Shown in pieces: positions 15,442 to 23,381 of a stretch of DNA of 36,377 bases. This DNA is from Parabacteroides distasonis. Lineage in GTDB: Bacteria; Bacteroidota; Bacteroidia; Bacteroidales; Tannerellaceae. Under the pieces are notes generated by a model, which saw only the letters and a list, made by a program, of their open reading frames with translations, searched no databases and was not told the origin of the DNA. Position 1 is the first letter of the stretch; each line of letters starts with the position of its first letter. The position numbers and the translations under genes were made by a program. Location: positions 1 through 36,377 of the forward strand of contig NZ_SRYM01000044.1 in assembly GCF_004793765.1 (NCBI RefSeq), written 5' to 3'.

Positions 15442-16547
15442 AGAAGCTCTTTATCGCTTTGGCGGCTGTCGCTCTGACAGCTTGCGTCAAGGCTCCCGAG
15501 AAAACGGTCAAGGTCTACGCATGGCAAGGCGAAGGTGGGAATACCACCGAGCAAACCTTACAGGCGGACTTTAGTAAATGGCATGCCCACGGTGTAGACG
15601 GAATGTGCTACAACGCCGGCCACGACACGGAGAAAATCCAGCGTGCCGCCAAAGCGGCCCATGCCAATGGCATGGAATATCACGCATGGATTCCCGCCAT
15701 GTTGCAACATGGACTGGACTCCACCCTTTATGCCGTAAACCGGAAAGGCGAGTCGGCTTATTCCGTACAGGCGTATGTCCCTTATTACAAATGCCTGTGC
15801 CCGAACCAAGAAGGTACGGCTGAGTTCTTGCTGAATCTATATGGCAAGGTAGCTGATATCCCGGAGGTGGATTATATCCATCTGGATTATATCCGTTACG
15901 TGGATGTCATCCTGGCCCGCGGACTTTGGGAAAAATACGGCTTGGTGATGGACGAGGAATATCCTACGGCGGACTATTGTTATTGCGACAAATGCGTGGC
16001 TGATTTCAAGGCCGCTACCGGTATCGACATCAAATCCGTAGAGGATCCTTCCAAATGCGCGGAATGGGCGCGGTTCCGTTGCGACCTGATCACGAAATTG
16101 GTAAACCGCATCGCCGACGAGGTTCACGGCAAAGGCAAGAAAGTGAGCGCCGCCGTATTCCCGGGGCCGGACTCCCATGCCAAATGGATGGTTCGCCAAG
16201 AATGGAACAAATGGAATATCGACGCTTTCTTCCCGATGAATTATAACGATTTCTATCTGGAGGACGCTTCTTGGCTGGCTCCGATCGTAAAAGAGGAAGT
16301 AGCCTCCGTGCAAGGCAAGAAGCCGGTTTATAGCGGTCTGTTCATCTGCGAGGATTGGCAGAACAAGGCGAATATCAAGGACCCGGAAGGCCACGGATTG
16401 ATCCCGTCCGAGATCGAGGAAGCCGTAAGAGGCTCCATGGAAAACGGAGCGGCTGGCGTGGCGTTGTTTACGCCGGGCAACATGACGGATGAGCATTGGA
16501 AAGCTTTCGATAAGGCGATCCACCAACCGTATACCGTAAAGCCCTAA
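15438..16547 (+). CDS. Lipoprotein with a glycosidase-like TIM barrel
   Basis: 369 aa from the ATG at 15438, which overlaps the gcvP stop (ATGA) and begins a lipoprotein signal (MKKLFIALAAVALTAC, Cys16). A possible start five codons upstream would lie inside gcvP and spoil the n-region. The body resembles family-10-like putative glycosyl hydrolases (GHL10/DUF187-type barrels): MEYHAWIPAML on one strand, DYIHLDYIRYVD on the next, then KVSAAVFPGPDSHAK and NIDAFFPMNYNDFY. Acidic residues in HLDYIRY and YNDFY are candidates for the active site. A CYCDKC pair is notable. The substrate is unknown, and the pairing with gcvP is probably positional, not functional. Confidence 0.75.
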   Translation: MKKLFIALAAVALTACVKAPEKTVKVYAWQGEGGNTTEQTLQADFSKWHAHGVDGMCYNAGHDTEKIQRAAKAAHANGMEYHAWIPAMLQHGLDSTLYAVNRKGESAYSVQAYVPYYKCLCPNQEGTAEFLLNLYGKVADIPEVDYIHLDYIRYVDVILARGLWEKYGLVMDEEYPTADYCYCDKCVADFKAATGIDIKSVEDPSKCAEWARFRCDLITKLVNRIADEVHGKGKKVSAAVFPGPDSHAKWMVRQEWNKWNIDAFFPMNYNDFYLEDASWLAPIVKEEVASVQGKKPVYSGLFICEDWQNKANIKDPEGHGLIPSEIEEAVRGSMENGAAGVALFTPGNMTDEHWKAFDKAIHQPYTVKP

Positions 16548-16577
16548 TTCGTAATTACTATACGATAAAACAAAGAC

Positions 16578-16617
16578 GAGGAGGCGCAGCTCTTCATTTT
16601 CTCACCTGCGCCTCCTC
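16578..16617 (+). terminator. Rho-independent terminator after the gcvP-lipoprotein run
   Basis: A perfect 12-bp stem GAGGAGGCGCAG/CTGCGCCTCCTC with a 16-nt loop is followed by TTTTA. Confidence 0.88.
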
Positions 16618-16659
16618 TTTTACTTATCCATCTAATCTATCTTACTAAATAAAAATATC

Positions 16660-18045
16660 ATGACAACTAAGAAACAAGAGAAAATCAAGTTCAGTAAAGC
16701 GTTCTGGGTAGCGAACACCGTCGAGTTGTTCGAGCGAGCCGCTTATTACGGCGTATTTATCGTCATCACCCTTTATCTTAGCCGCATCTTAGGCTTTAAC
16801 GATATTCAGGCCGCCAGTATCGCCGGTATCTTTTCCGCCTGTTTGTATTTGCTGCCCACGTTTGCCGGAGCGTTGGCCGACAAGATCGGTTTCCGCAACT
16901 CCATGCTATTGGCTTTTACTTTGCTAACCTGCGGTTATCTGGGATTGGCGATTTACCCTACTTGGCTCCAATCCGCCGGATTGGTTGAATATAGTACTAC
17001 GACTACCTTTACGGGATTGCTGGAGAGCAATCTTCAGTACGGCATTATCCCAATCATGGCCTTGATCGTATGCGGCGGAGCTTTTATCAAGAGCGTTATC
17101 TCCGGTACGGTCGCTAAAGAGACTACGCCGGAAACCCGGGCGAAGGGTTTCTCTATCTTCTACGCGATGGTAAATATCGGGGCTTTCTCCGGAAAGACCA
17201 TCGTGAAGCCGCTTCGCGAGGCGTTGGGTAACGAGGGGTTGATCACCCTGAATTATTTCTCGGCCAGCATGACGTTCCTTGCCTTGCTTGCCATCTGGTT
17301 CTTCTACAAAAGCGCCCAGCACTCGGGCGAGGGCAAGACGTTCGGGCAAATTTGGAACGCCTTGATCAAGGTTTGCAGTAATGGCCGGTTAATTACCTTA
17401 ATCATCATTATCACCGGATTCTGGATGGTGCAACACCAATTATATGCCACCATGCCTAAATACGTGCTTCGTTTGGCCGGTGAAGGGGCCTCTCCTTCTT
17501 GGTATGCCAACGTAAACCCTTTGGTTGTCGTGCTGACGGTCAATCTGGTAACACAGATGATGCGTAAAAGGACAGCGCTTACCTCCATGACGGTGGGTAT
17601 GTTTATCATGCCGGTGTCCGCTCTTTGCATGGCATCCGGTAATATGCTGGATGGGAACACAAATATACTAGGTATGCACCCTGTCGCCTTCATGATGGTG
17701 GTAGGCATCGTGTTCCAAGGCTTGGCAGAGACCTTCATATCGCCTCGTTTCCTTGAGTATTTCTCCTTGCAAGCACCTAAGGGAGAAGAAGGTCTTTATC
17801 TTGGATTCAGCCATTTGCATTCCTTCTTATCCTCTATTTTTGGGTTTGGATTATCCGGATTCCTGTTGAGCAAATACTGCCCGGAGCCTACCCTCTTCGC
17901 CTCTCACGAGGAATGGCTGGCGGCTAGCGCAAACGCCCATTACATCTGGTATTATTTCGGCGCGATCGCACTGGTATCCGCTTTTGCCCTCATCATCTAC
18001 GGGAAGGTAGTCAAGCGCCTAGACAACAGACGGGCACAAGATTGA
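16660..18045 (+). CDS. POT/PTR2-like MFS transporter
   Basis: 461 aa with about 12 hydrophobic helices. The N-terminal ELFERAAYYGVF (from residue 22) is the ExxERxxYYG signature of proton-dependent oligopeptide transporters. The helix 2-3 loop ADKIGFRNSM is the MFS loop. The second half is less typical, with a long loop near residues 250-275 and GLAETFISPRFLEYFS. The family imports di- and tripeptides with protons across the inner membrane; this member is divergent and another substrate is possible. It is monocistronic: a terminator precedes it and a long hairpin follows. Confidence 0.8.
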   Translation: MTTKKQEKIKFSKAFWVANTVELFERAAYYGVFIVITLYLSRILGFNDIQAASIAGIFSACLYLLPTFAGALADKIGFRNSMLLAFTLLTCGYLGLAIYPTWLQSAGLVEYSTTTTFTGLLESNLQYGIIPIMALIVCGGAFIKSVISGTVAKETTPETRAKGFSIFYAMVNIGAFSGKTIVKPLREALGNEGLITLNYFSASMTFLALLAIWFFYKSAQHSGEGKTFGQIWNALIKVCSNGRLITLIIIITGFWMVQHQLYATMPKYVLRLAGEGASPSWYANVNPLVVVLTVNLVTQMMRKRTALTSMTVGMFIMPVSALCMASGNMLDGNTNILGMHPVAFMMVVGIVFQGLAETFISPRFLEYFSLQAPKGEEGLYLGFSHLHSFLSSIFGFGLSGFLLSKYCPEPTLFASHEEWLAASANAHYIWYYFGAIALVSAFALIIYGKVVKRLDNRRAQD

Positions 18046-18064
18046 TTTCTCTACAAAGTGTAAT

Positions 18065-18117
18065 GATGTGTCAAATATCAATATCCGTTTCCTATAGATA
18101 TTGATACTTGACACATC
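18065..18117. repeat. Long near-perfect inverted repeat
   Basis: 21-nt arms GATGTGTCAAATATCAATATC-type (20 of 21 paired) enclose an 11-nt loop. It lies 20 bp after the transporter stop and 140 bp before a DNA-invertase stub. There is no T-run after it, so a terminator role is not clear; a recombination site is another possibility. The rest of the 211-bp gap is AT-rich without a gene. Confidence 0.75.
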
Positions 18118-18256
18118 GCTATATATGATATAGCCTACCTACGTCTTTAGTTTTTTCTTTTTTTCATATTTTAGCTTTTCATTGGTAAGCTATCAATGTC
18201 CTAAAAACACGATATAAAGTCAGAATGTTTTTAAGTAATCAATAAAGATAAAATCT

Positions 18257-18493
18257 ATGAACCAATTCAAGCAAAAGAGAAAAAACAATGCTCTTCTATT
18301 CATCGAGTATGTCAAGATACGTGCCCATAGCAAAAGGAAGACAGGGAAATATAGTACCGCGGAACTATATGAGGTAGCAGGCCGGCATTTCGATCATTTC
18401 CTAGGCCGACGTATCTGCCGTCTGAAAGATATAACCGCTACCCTTATCGCGGATTTCCATTGTTTTTTACAGAAACAACAGTTAAATCCATAG
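18257..18493 (+). pseudogene. N-terminal stub of a tyrosine recombinase (DNA-invertase type)
   Basis: 78 codons. The sequence matches the N-terminal SAM-like core-binding domain of the short Bacteroidetes tyrosine recombinases that invert promoters of surface genes: FIEYVKIRAHSKRKTGKYST, LYEVAGRHFDHFLGRR, then ITATLIADFHCFLQKQQLNP. Relatives continue with NT-type residues into a catalytic domain of about 200 aa; here a TAG at 18491-18493 follows at once and the catalytic R-H-R-Y part is absent. The break coincides with the 3' end of the opposing integrase remnant, so the gene was cut by an insertion or deletion. Not functional as a recombinase. Confidence 0.75.
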
Positions 18494-19324
18494 ATTGCCG
18501 TCAAAGAATGTTTGCAGGTTGTCTTCCGTGAGGTTCTTGACATCGGAATACGCCAACCCTGTGAACGTGGAAAAGATGAACAGGTCTCGGACAAGCTCGT
18601 GTGTCTTGTCGGGCATATCGGTGTTCATCATAGTGTGTATCTCCTCCTTTGTGATATATCCCCTGTCCACGCTTTCGGGCGAATTGATATATCCTGCAAA
18701 TGGATTGAACGGCAAACGACCGTCATTCCTTGCTATGAAGATAATGTGTTTCAGCACAATCATGTAGCCCCAGATGGTATTGGTACGGCATTTCTTCTCC
18801 GTGCGCAAAAAATACTCGAAGTCGTTGATGAATGTGAGGTTCAATTCTTTCAGCGGAATATCCTCACGCTTGTAGGTATGGGACAGGAACTCACGGATGT
18901 GCTTACAAACGGTCACATAACGCTGGAACGTTCCCTTTGCTCTGCTGTGTCCCACTTTCTTGGAAAACTCGGTGTTGTGTTGCTCGAAGAGTTTTAGCAG
19001 GGTTTCCTGCTTGACACCGATACCGAGATAGGCATCCTTGAGTTTGGCGGCAGTAACATATCCGTCCGTCTGCATCAGTTCCTGATAGCGACGGTTTACT
19101 TCTACTCGGATTTTATCAACGGCAATGTTGATTCGCTGCGCTTCGACACTTTTGCCCAAAGCACGGTTGTTCTTCACATCCCACAGCCGCAAGGGAACAT
19201 CCATCTTGCAACTGAATTGTTTAATCTCTCCGTCCACCGTAAGGCGGCACATTAAAGGCAGGTTGCCGTTGGGTTTCTCACTGCCTTTCTTTACATAGAA
19301 CAAGACCTTAAAAGTACTTCTCAT
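18482..19324 (-). pseudogene. C-terminally truncated tyrosine integrase (conjugative/mobilizable-element type)
   Basis: 280 aa of an expected roughly 400. It has an arm-binding N-terminus (STFKVLFYVKKGSEKPNG, then LPLMCRLTVDGEIKQFSC), a SAM-like core-binding domain (about 105-205) and the beginning of the catalytic domain (YITKEEIHTMMN, then FIFSTFTGLAYSDVKNLTED). It stops at GNLWI, before the expected catalytic H-x-x-R and Tyr. Bacteroides integrases of the IntDOT type often have no Arg in the TGLxxxD box, so that absence is not the defect; the truncation is. It converges on and overlaps the invertase stub by 12 nt at a recombination scar (about 18482-18493). Confidence 0.85.
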
Positions 19325-19368
19325 AACTCACTCATTTTTTGGTTACAAAATTAGTTTATAGTGAGTTA
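19324..19368 (-). promoter_or_regulatory. Integrase promoter with flanking operator-like inverted repeat
   Basis: TAACTCACT (19324-19332) and AGTGAGTTA (19360-19368) are perfect 9-bp arms. They enclose a minus-strand TAATTTTG (19346-19353) that fits the -7 consensus TAnnTTTG. One arm touches the integrase start codon, a layout suited to autorepression. Confidence 0.55.
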
Positions 19369-19379
19369 CCGACAGATAC

Positions 19380-19477
19380 GACAAATGACGCCAAACGATG
19401 CAAAATTTAGGTTTCACAAAAAAATTGCATCATTACACGGGTAATGATGTGGTAACTGAACTTTTGCGTCATTTGTC
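19380..19477. repeat. Nested inverted repeats upstream of the integrase, candidate attachment region
   Basis: Outer arms GACAAATGACGC (19380-19391) and GCGTCATTTGTC (19466-19477) are perfect over 12 bp. Inside are an imperfect GATGCAAAATT/AATTGCATC pair and a perfect CATTAC/GTAATG pair around ACGG. Such structure between an integrase gene and the element end is typical of an att or accessory-protein binding region. Recognisable coding sequence of the neighbouring surface protein resumes at about 19587, so the element edge should lie between 19477 and 19587. Confidence 0.6.
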
Positions 19478-19586
19478 TATATTATGGTTTTCTTTGGCTT
19501 TTTGCCGAGAGAAAAATATAGCGTAACGAACGCTGTTCCAGTACATTCGCTACGCTTTTCTCAAATTTACTATTTCGCTATGTGTT

Positions 19587-21097
19587 TATTTTAAGCCGCA
19601 AGCCAAACTGATGAACCAGCATTTTTTGGATTACGACAAGGCATGGGTGGAGTTCGAGATCGCCAATAACGAGAAACGCTGGATGGCCTCCCCGTTGCAA
19701 GATGTGTACGCAGGTGATATGTACGCACCCTCCGCTAACGGCAAGCAGGAGACGGAAGCGTTCAGCTCGATCAACTATACGACTGGCTACAGCCGTTGGT
19801 CGCCAGCCTTCTATCAAAAGACATGGAACAGAGCCATCGAGTACTTCCCGAGCAATCCTACGGATGGTAACACAGGAGTGGAATCGGTAACGGCCGTTCA
19901 ATCCAACTGGAGCATCGAGTACAACGACGTAAGAGTTCCTTATACTCCGGGCAAGGGCTTCTATCTAAGTGTTGAGGATGTACCGACTTCGAATGGAGGG
20001 ACAGGAATGGCCTTGGTTCGTCTTCCTAAAGCTGATACCGAATACACTTATGAGATGAAAACCCCTACTTTACGTAGTGGGGAGAATCTGCACAAAGCTA
20101 ATGCCGGTAAGTTAGTAGCCTTATCCAATGGCTCCTATACATTGAATTTGAAAACGGCAGTAGATGGTGATGATAAGCATTTCTTGGTAGGTAACCCGTT
20201 CATGACTTATTTGGATATGGGTAAGTTCTTTAAAGCTAATGAAGGCGTATTGGCTTCCAAATACTGGACTTTGGCAAATGGTGCGCCGAATGCCGTGGTT
20301 GGTGCACAGGGTGCCGTGGTTAGTGGTACGGTAAGCCCATGCAGGCTTTCTTTGTAGAGCTGAAAGAGGGAGCAACCTTAGACGAAAACACCTCCATCAC
20401 CTTCAATACGGACATGATGTTGGCCGAAAAGGTTGAACCAACAGAGGTAGTCACCAAATCCACCTCCGCCAGCCATCCCGTCATCACCCTGACCGCCCAA
20501 CGTGGCAACGAGAAGAGCGCCGCCCGCCTGTTGACCTCCGACAAGGCCGATAATGGCTATAAAGCCGATGAGGATGCGGTTGTACTCCTCGACTCCGAGC
20601 TGGACGCGCCGATGGTCTACACCGTATCCGGTAGTCTGGCCACACAAGTGAACGCCGTGAAGCGTATCCAAAACATCGGCCTCGGTGTCTTCCATAAAGG
20701 CAATGACGAGGTAACCGTGACGATTGAGGGCCTCAACCGCATGACCGAGACGCTTTACCTCTACGACACGCAAACCCGCAAGAGCGTGAAACTGGACAGC
20801 GACAGCTACAGCCTGCAAATCTCCGGCGACAGCCACGGACGCTACTTCCTGCGAGACAGCGACCTTGGTTACGAATTAGAGAACACGATCTCCATCTACT
20901 CAGTGCGGCAGGGACAGGTCATCGTATCTGCCCTCCGGCCGGTAAAAGAGATCAAGGTGTTCAGCTTGAGTGGATCGCAAGTGCGCCGGTTCTCCGTGAA
21001 CACGACACAATATAGCTTCAACCTCCCCGCTGGTATCTACATGATCTATGCCTCCGACGGTGAGCAAGAGTATGCGGAGAAGGTCATCGTGCGATAG
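19587..21097 (+). pseudogene. 5'-truncated and frameshifted surface protein with T9SS-like C-terminal domain
   Basis: About 500 codons of the C-terminal part of a large secreted protein. Protein-like sequence begins without a start codon near 19587 (YFKPQAKLMNQHFLDYDKAW), and the first ATG is at 19611. The frame is broken at about 20337: reading ends in frame 0 at TAG 20353-20355, while the following frame continues from GTVSP to MQAFFVELKEG. Restoring one C in AGCCCATG rejoins them. The last 80 residues (KEIKVFSLSGSQVRRFSV, ending YAEKVIVR) resemble a type A T9SS sorting tail or related beta-sandwich. The N-terminus and export signal are missing, so the gene is dead. It probably was the surface gene next to the invertase before the element inserted. 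Confidence 0.75.
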
Positions 21098-21119
21098 GCC
21101 TTTTTAAGAATAACTGAAC

Positions 21120-21159
21120 GAAAGCTCCGGTATATCCCAGCGATAATATCGGAGCTTTC
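21120..21159 (+). terminator. Hairpin after the surface-protein remnant
   Basis: A perfect 10-bp stem GAAAGCTCCG/CGGAGCTTTC with a 20-nt loop lies 23 bp after the stop at 21097. The T-tract is weak. Confidence 0.6.
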
Positions 21160-21184
21160 AGATGAAAAACCTCCGTCCACAAAC

Positions 21185-21275
21185 GCCAGTATAGGCATCG
21201 CCCCGAAGCAGTAGTGGCATAAGCTCACGCCGATAGTGCTTACGCCTCACGCCTATACCGGCATCTCCCGATGCC
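21185..21275. repeat. Structured non-coding segment with nested and alternative stems
   Basis: GCCAGTATAGGC (21185-21196) pairs with GCCTATACCGGC (21251-21262), 11 of 12. Inside, GTGGCATAAGC (21214-21224) pairs imperfectly with GCTTACGCCTCAC (21238-21250). GGCATC occurs twice (21195, 21260) and both copies can pair with GATGCC (21270-21275), giving mutually exclusive folds. It lies in the 352-bp gap before etfB, which otherwise holds a small CCCCGCCGGGG palindrome and the etfB promoter but no gene. It could be a dispersed repeat or a structured RNA. Confidence 0.5.
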
Positions 21276-21384
21276 AATACCGATATTTTGTCCTCAGCCT
21301 CACCCCGCCGGGGATCGCAACCCTGAATTAAGAAAGGTCTTATGCTCAAAAGGGCGGAAAGTGTGCATTTCTCGCCCGAAATGC

Positions 21385-21414
21385 TTTGAGATAAAGAATG
21401 TTTGATTACTTTTG
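21385..21414 (+). promoter_or_regulatory. Promoter of the etfB-etfA-acyl-CoA dehydrogenase operon
   Basis: TTTG (21385-21388), an 18-nt spacer, and TACTTTTG (21407-21414), a perfect TAnnTTTG. It is 36 bp before the ATG at 21450 and lies inside the longer reading frame, which supports the downstream start. Confidence 0.72.
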
Positions 21415-21449
21415 CACGCAAGATTAATCTAATATTCCTAATATATAAT

Positions 21450-22355
21450 ATGAGTTTAAGAATTATTGTTTTAGCGAAACAGGTCCCGGATACACGAAAC
21501 GTGGGAAAGGACGCCATGAAAGCGGACGGAACGATCAATCGCGCCGCCTTGCCTGCGATCTTTAACCCGGAAGACCTGAATGCGTTGGAACAAGCGTTAC
21601 GCTTGAAAGACGCTTATCCCGGGACAACAGTTACGCTGCTGACGATGGGCCCGGGACGTGCCGCCGAAATCATCCGCGAGGGTTTGTATCGTGGTGCTGA
21701 CGGCGGTTTTTTGTTGACCGACCGTGCGTTTGCCGGAGCCGACACGCTTGCCACATCCTATGCGCTTGCCACGGCTATCAAGAAAATCAACGATTATGAT
21801 ATTATCATCGGTGGTCGCCAAGCGATCGACGGCGATACGGCACAAGTAGGTCCGCAAGTCGCCGAGAAACTGGGATTGACCCAGATCACGTATGCCGAAG
21901 AAATCCTGAACGTAGATAAAGAGGCCGGACGTATCACCGTAAAACGTCATATCGACGGGGGTGTCGAGACCGTGGAAGGTCCGCTTCCGATCGTAATCAC
22001 CGTGAATGGTTCCGCCGCTCCCTGCCGTCCTCGTAACGCGAAGTTGGTACAGAAATATAAATACGCCATGGGCAAGCAGGAGCGGAACACGCAACCCGCC
22101 TGCCACCAAGATGGAGAACCGACCGTTCGGTATCCGGAATTGTATGAGACCCGCCCATATCTGGATATTCAGGAATGGAGCGTGGCAGACGTGAATGGAG
22201 ACTTGGTTCAATGCGGCCTTAGCGGTTCACCGACAAAGGTTAAAGCGATCCAGAACATCGTCTTCCAAGCCAAGGAAAGCAAGACGATCTCCGGTTCCGA
22301 CCAAGACGTAGAGGATTTGATTGTCGAACTGTTAGCAAACCACACCATCGGATAA
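21450..22355 (+). CDS. etfB: Electron transfer flavoprotein beta subunit
   Basis: 301 aa from ATG 21450. A longer frame from 21402 is open but would include the promoter and add 16 non-conserved residues. The N-terminus MSLRIIVLAKQVPDTRNVG is the EtfB/FixA signature; EDLNALEQALRLKD, DIIIGGRQAIDGDTAQVGPQ and LPIVITVNGSAAPCRPRNAK follow. With EtfA it forms the FAD/AMP-binding heterodimer that carries electrons between acyl-CoA dehydrogenase and other carriers. First gene of a tight operon; etfA starts 4 nt after its stop. Confidence 0.96.
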   Translation: MSLRIIVLAKQVPDTRNVGKDAMKADGTINRAALPAIFNPEDLNALEQALRLKDAYPGTTVTLLTMGPGRAAEIIREGLYRGADGGFLLTDRAFAGADTLATSYALATAIKKINDYDIIIGGRQAIDGDTAQVGPQVAEKLGLTQITYAEEILNVDKEAGRITVKRHIDGGVETVEGPLPIVITVNGSAAPCRPRNAKLVQKYKYAMGKQERNTQPACHQDGEPTVRYPELYETRPYLDIQEWSVADVNGDLVQCGLSGSPTKVKAIQNIVFQAKESKTISGSDQDVEDLIVELLANHTIG

Positions 22356-22359
22356 GATT

Positions 22360-23379
22360 ATGAACAACGTATTTGTATATTGTGAGACAGAAGGCACGAA
22401 CGTTGCCGATGTAAGTCTTGAGCTTCTGACCAAAGGTCGTAAACTGGCAAATCAATTGGGCTGTGAGCTAGAGGCAATTGTTGCCGGATCCGGCCTTGAG
22501 GGTGTAGAGAAGCAAGTGTTGCCTTTTGGCGTCGATAAGGTTCATGTGTTCGACGCTCCGGGTTTGTTCCCGTATACGTCACTTCCTCATTCCTCTATCC
22601 TGATCAATTTGTTCAAAGAAGAGAAACCGCAGATCTGCTTGATGGGCGCTACAGTGATCGGTCGTGACTTGGGTCCTCGTGTATCCTCGGCCTTGACAAG
22701 CGGCTTGACGGCCGATTGTACCTCTTTGGAAATCGGATCGCACGAGGATAAGAAAGCGGGGATTACCTATGAGAACTTATTATATCAGATCCGTCCGGCG
22801 TTCGGTGGTAACATCGTAGCCACGATCATCAACCCGGAACATCGCCCGCAAATGGCGACCGTTCGCGAGGGCGTGATGAAAAAGGAAGTCCTTGACGAGA
22901 ACTATAAAGGTGAAGTGATCCGCCACGACGTAGCGAAGTATGTCCCTGAGACAGACTATGTGGTGAAGGTGATCGACCGTCATGTAGAGAAAGCGAAGCA
23001 CAACCTGAAAGGCGCTCCGATCGTAGTGGCCGGAGGTTATGGCGTAGGCTCCAAGGAGAACTTTAACTTATTGTTCGATTTGGCGAAAGAGCTTCACGCC
23101 GAGGTAGGTGCCAGCCGTGCGGCTGTCGATGCCGGTTTCTGTGACCACGACCGCCAGATCGGCCAGACCGGCGTTACGGTACGTCCGAAATTGTATATCG
23201 CTTGCGGTATCTCCGGGCAGATCCAGCACATCGCCGGCATGCAAGACGCCGGTATCATCATTTCGATCAATAATGATGAGAACGCCCCGATCAACACGAT
23301 CGCCGATTACGTAATCAATGGCACGGTAGAAGAGGTGATCCCTAAGATGATTAAGTATTACAAAAAGAACAGTAAGTAA
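22360..23379 (+). CDS. etfA: Electron transfer flavoprotein alpha subunit
   Basis: 339 aa. N-terminal ETF domain (MNNVFVYCETEGTNVADVSL) and C-terminal FAD-binding domain with VVAGGYGVGSKENF, GASRAAVDAGF, QIGQTGVTVRPKLYIACGIS and GMQDAGIIISINNDENAPI, the classical FAD-contact pattern. It carries the redox FAD and docks with the dehydrogenase encoded next (2-nt gap). I see no N-terminal ferredoxin domain, so the sequence alone does not show a bifurcating ETF; specific bifurcation residues would have to be aligned. Confidence 0.96.
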   Translation: MNNVFVYCETEGTNVADVSLELLTKGRKLANQLGCELEAIVAGSGLEGVEKQVLPFGVDKVHVFDAPGLFPYTSLPHSSILINLFKEEKPQICLMGATVIGRDLGPRVSSALTSGLTADCTSLEIGSHEDKKAGITYENLLYQIRPAFGGNIVATIINPEHRPQMATVREGVMKKEVLDENYKGEVIRHDVAKYVPETDYVVKVIDRHVEKAKHNLKGAPIVVAGGYGVGSKENFNLLFDLAKELHAEVGASRAAVDAGFCDHDRQIGQTGVTVRPKLYIACGISGQIQHIAGMQDAGIIISINNDENAPINTIADYVINGTVEEVIPKMIKYYKKNSK

Positions 23380-23381
23380 AG

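Noticed and set aside
18065-18117. Clear terminator of the POT transporter
   Set aside because: The stem is strong but AT-rich and has no T-run; kept as an unassigned inverted repeat.
20330-20355. Programmed frameshift in the surface protein
   Set aside because: There is no slippery heptamer; one missing C in a short C-run and the lost 5' end fit a pseudogene better.
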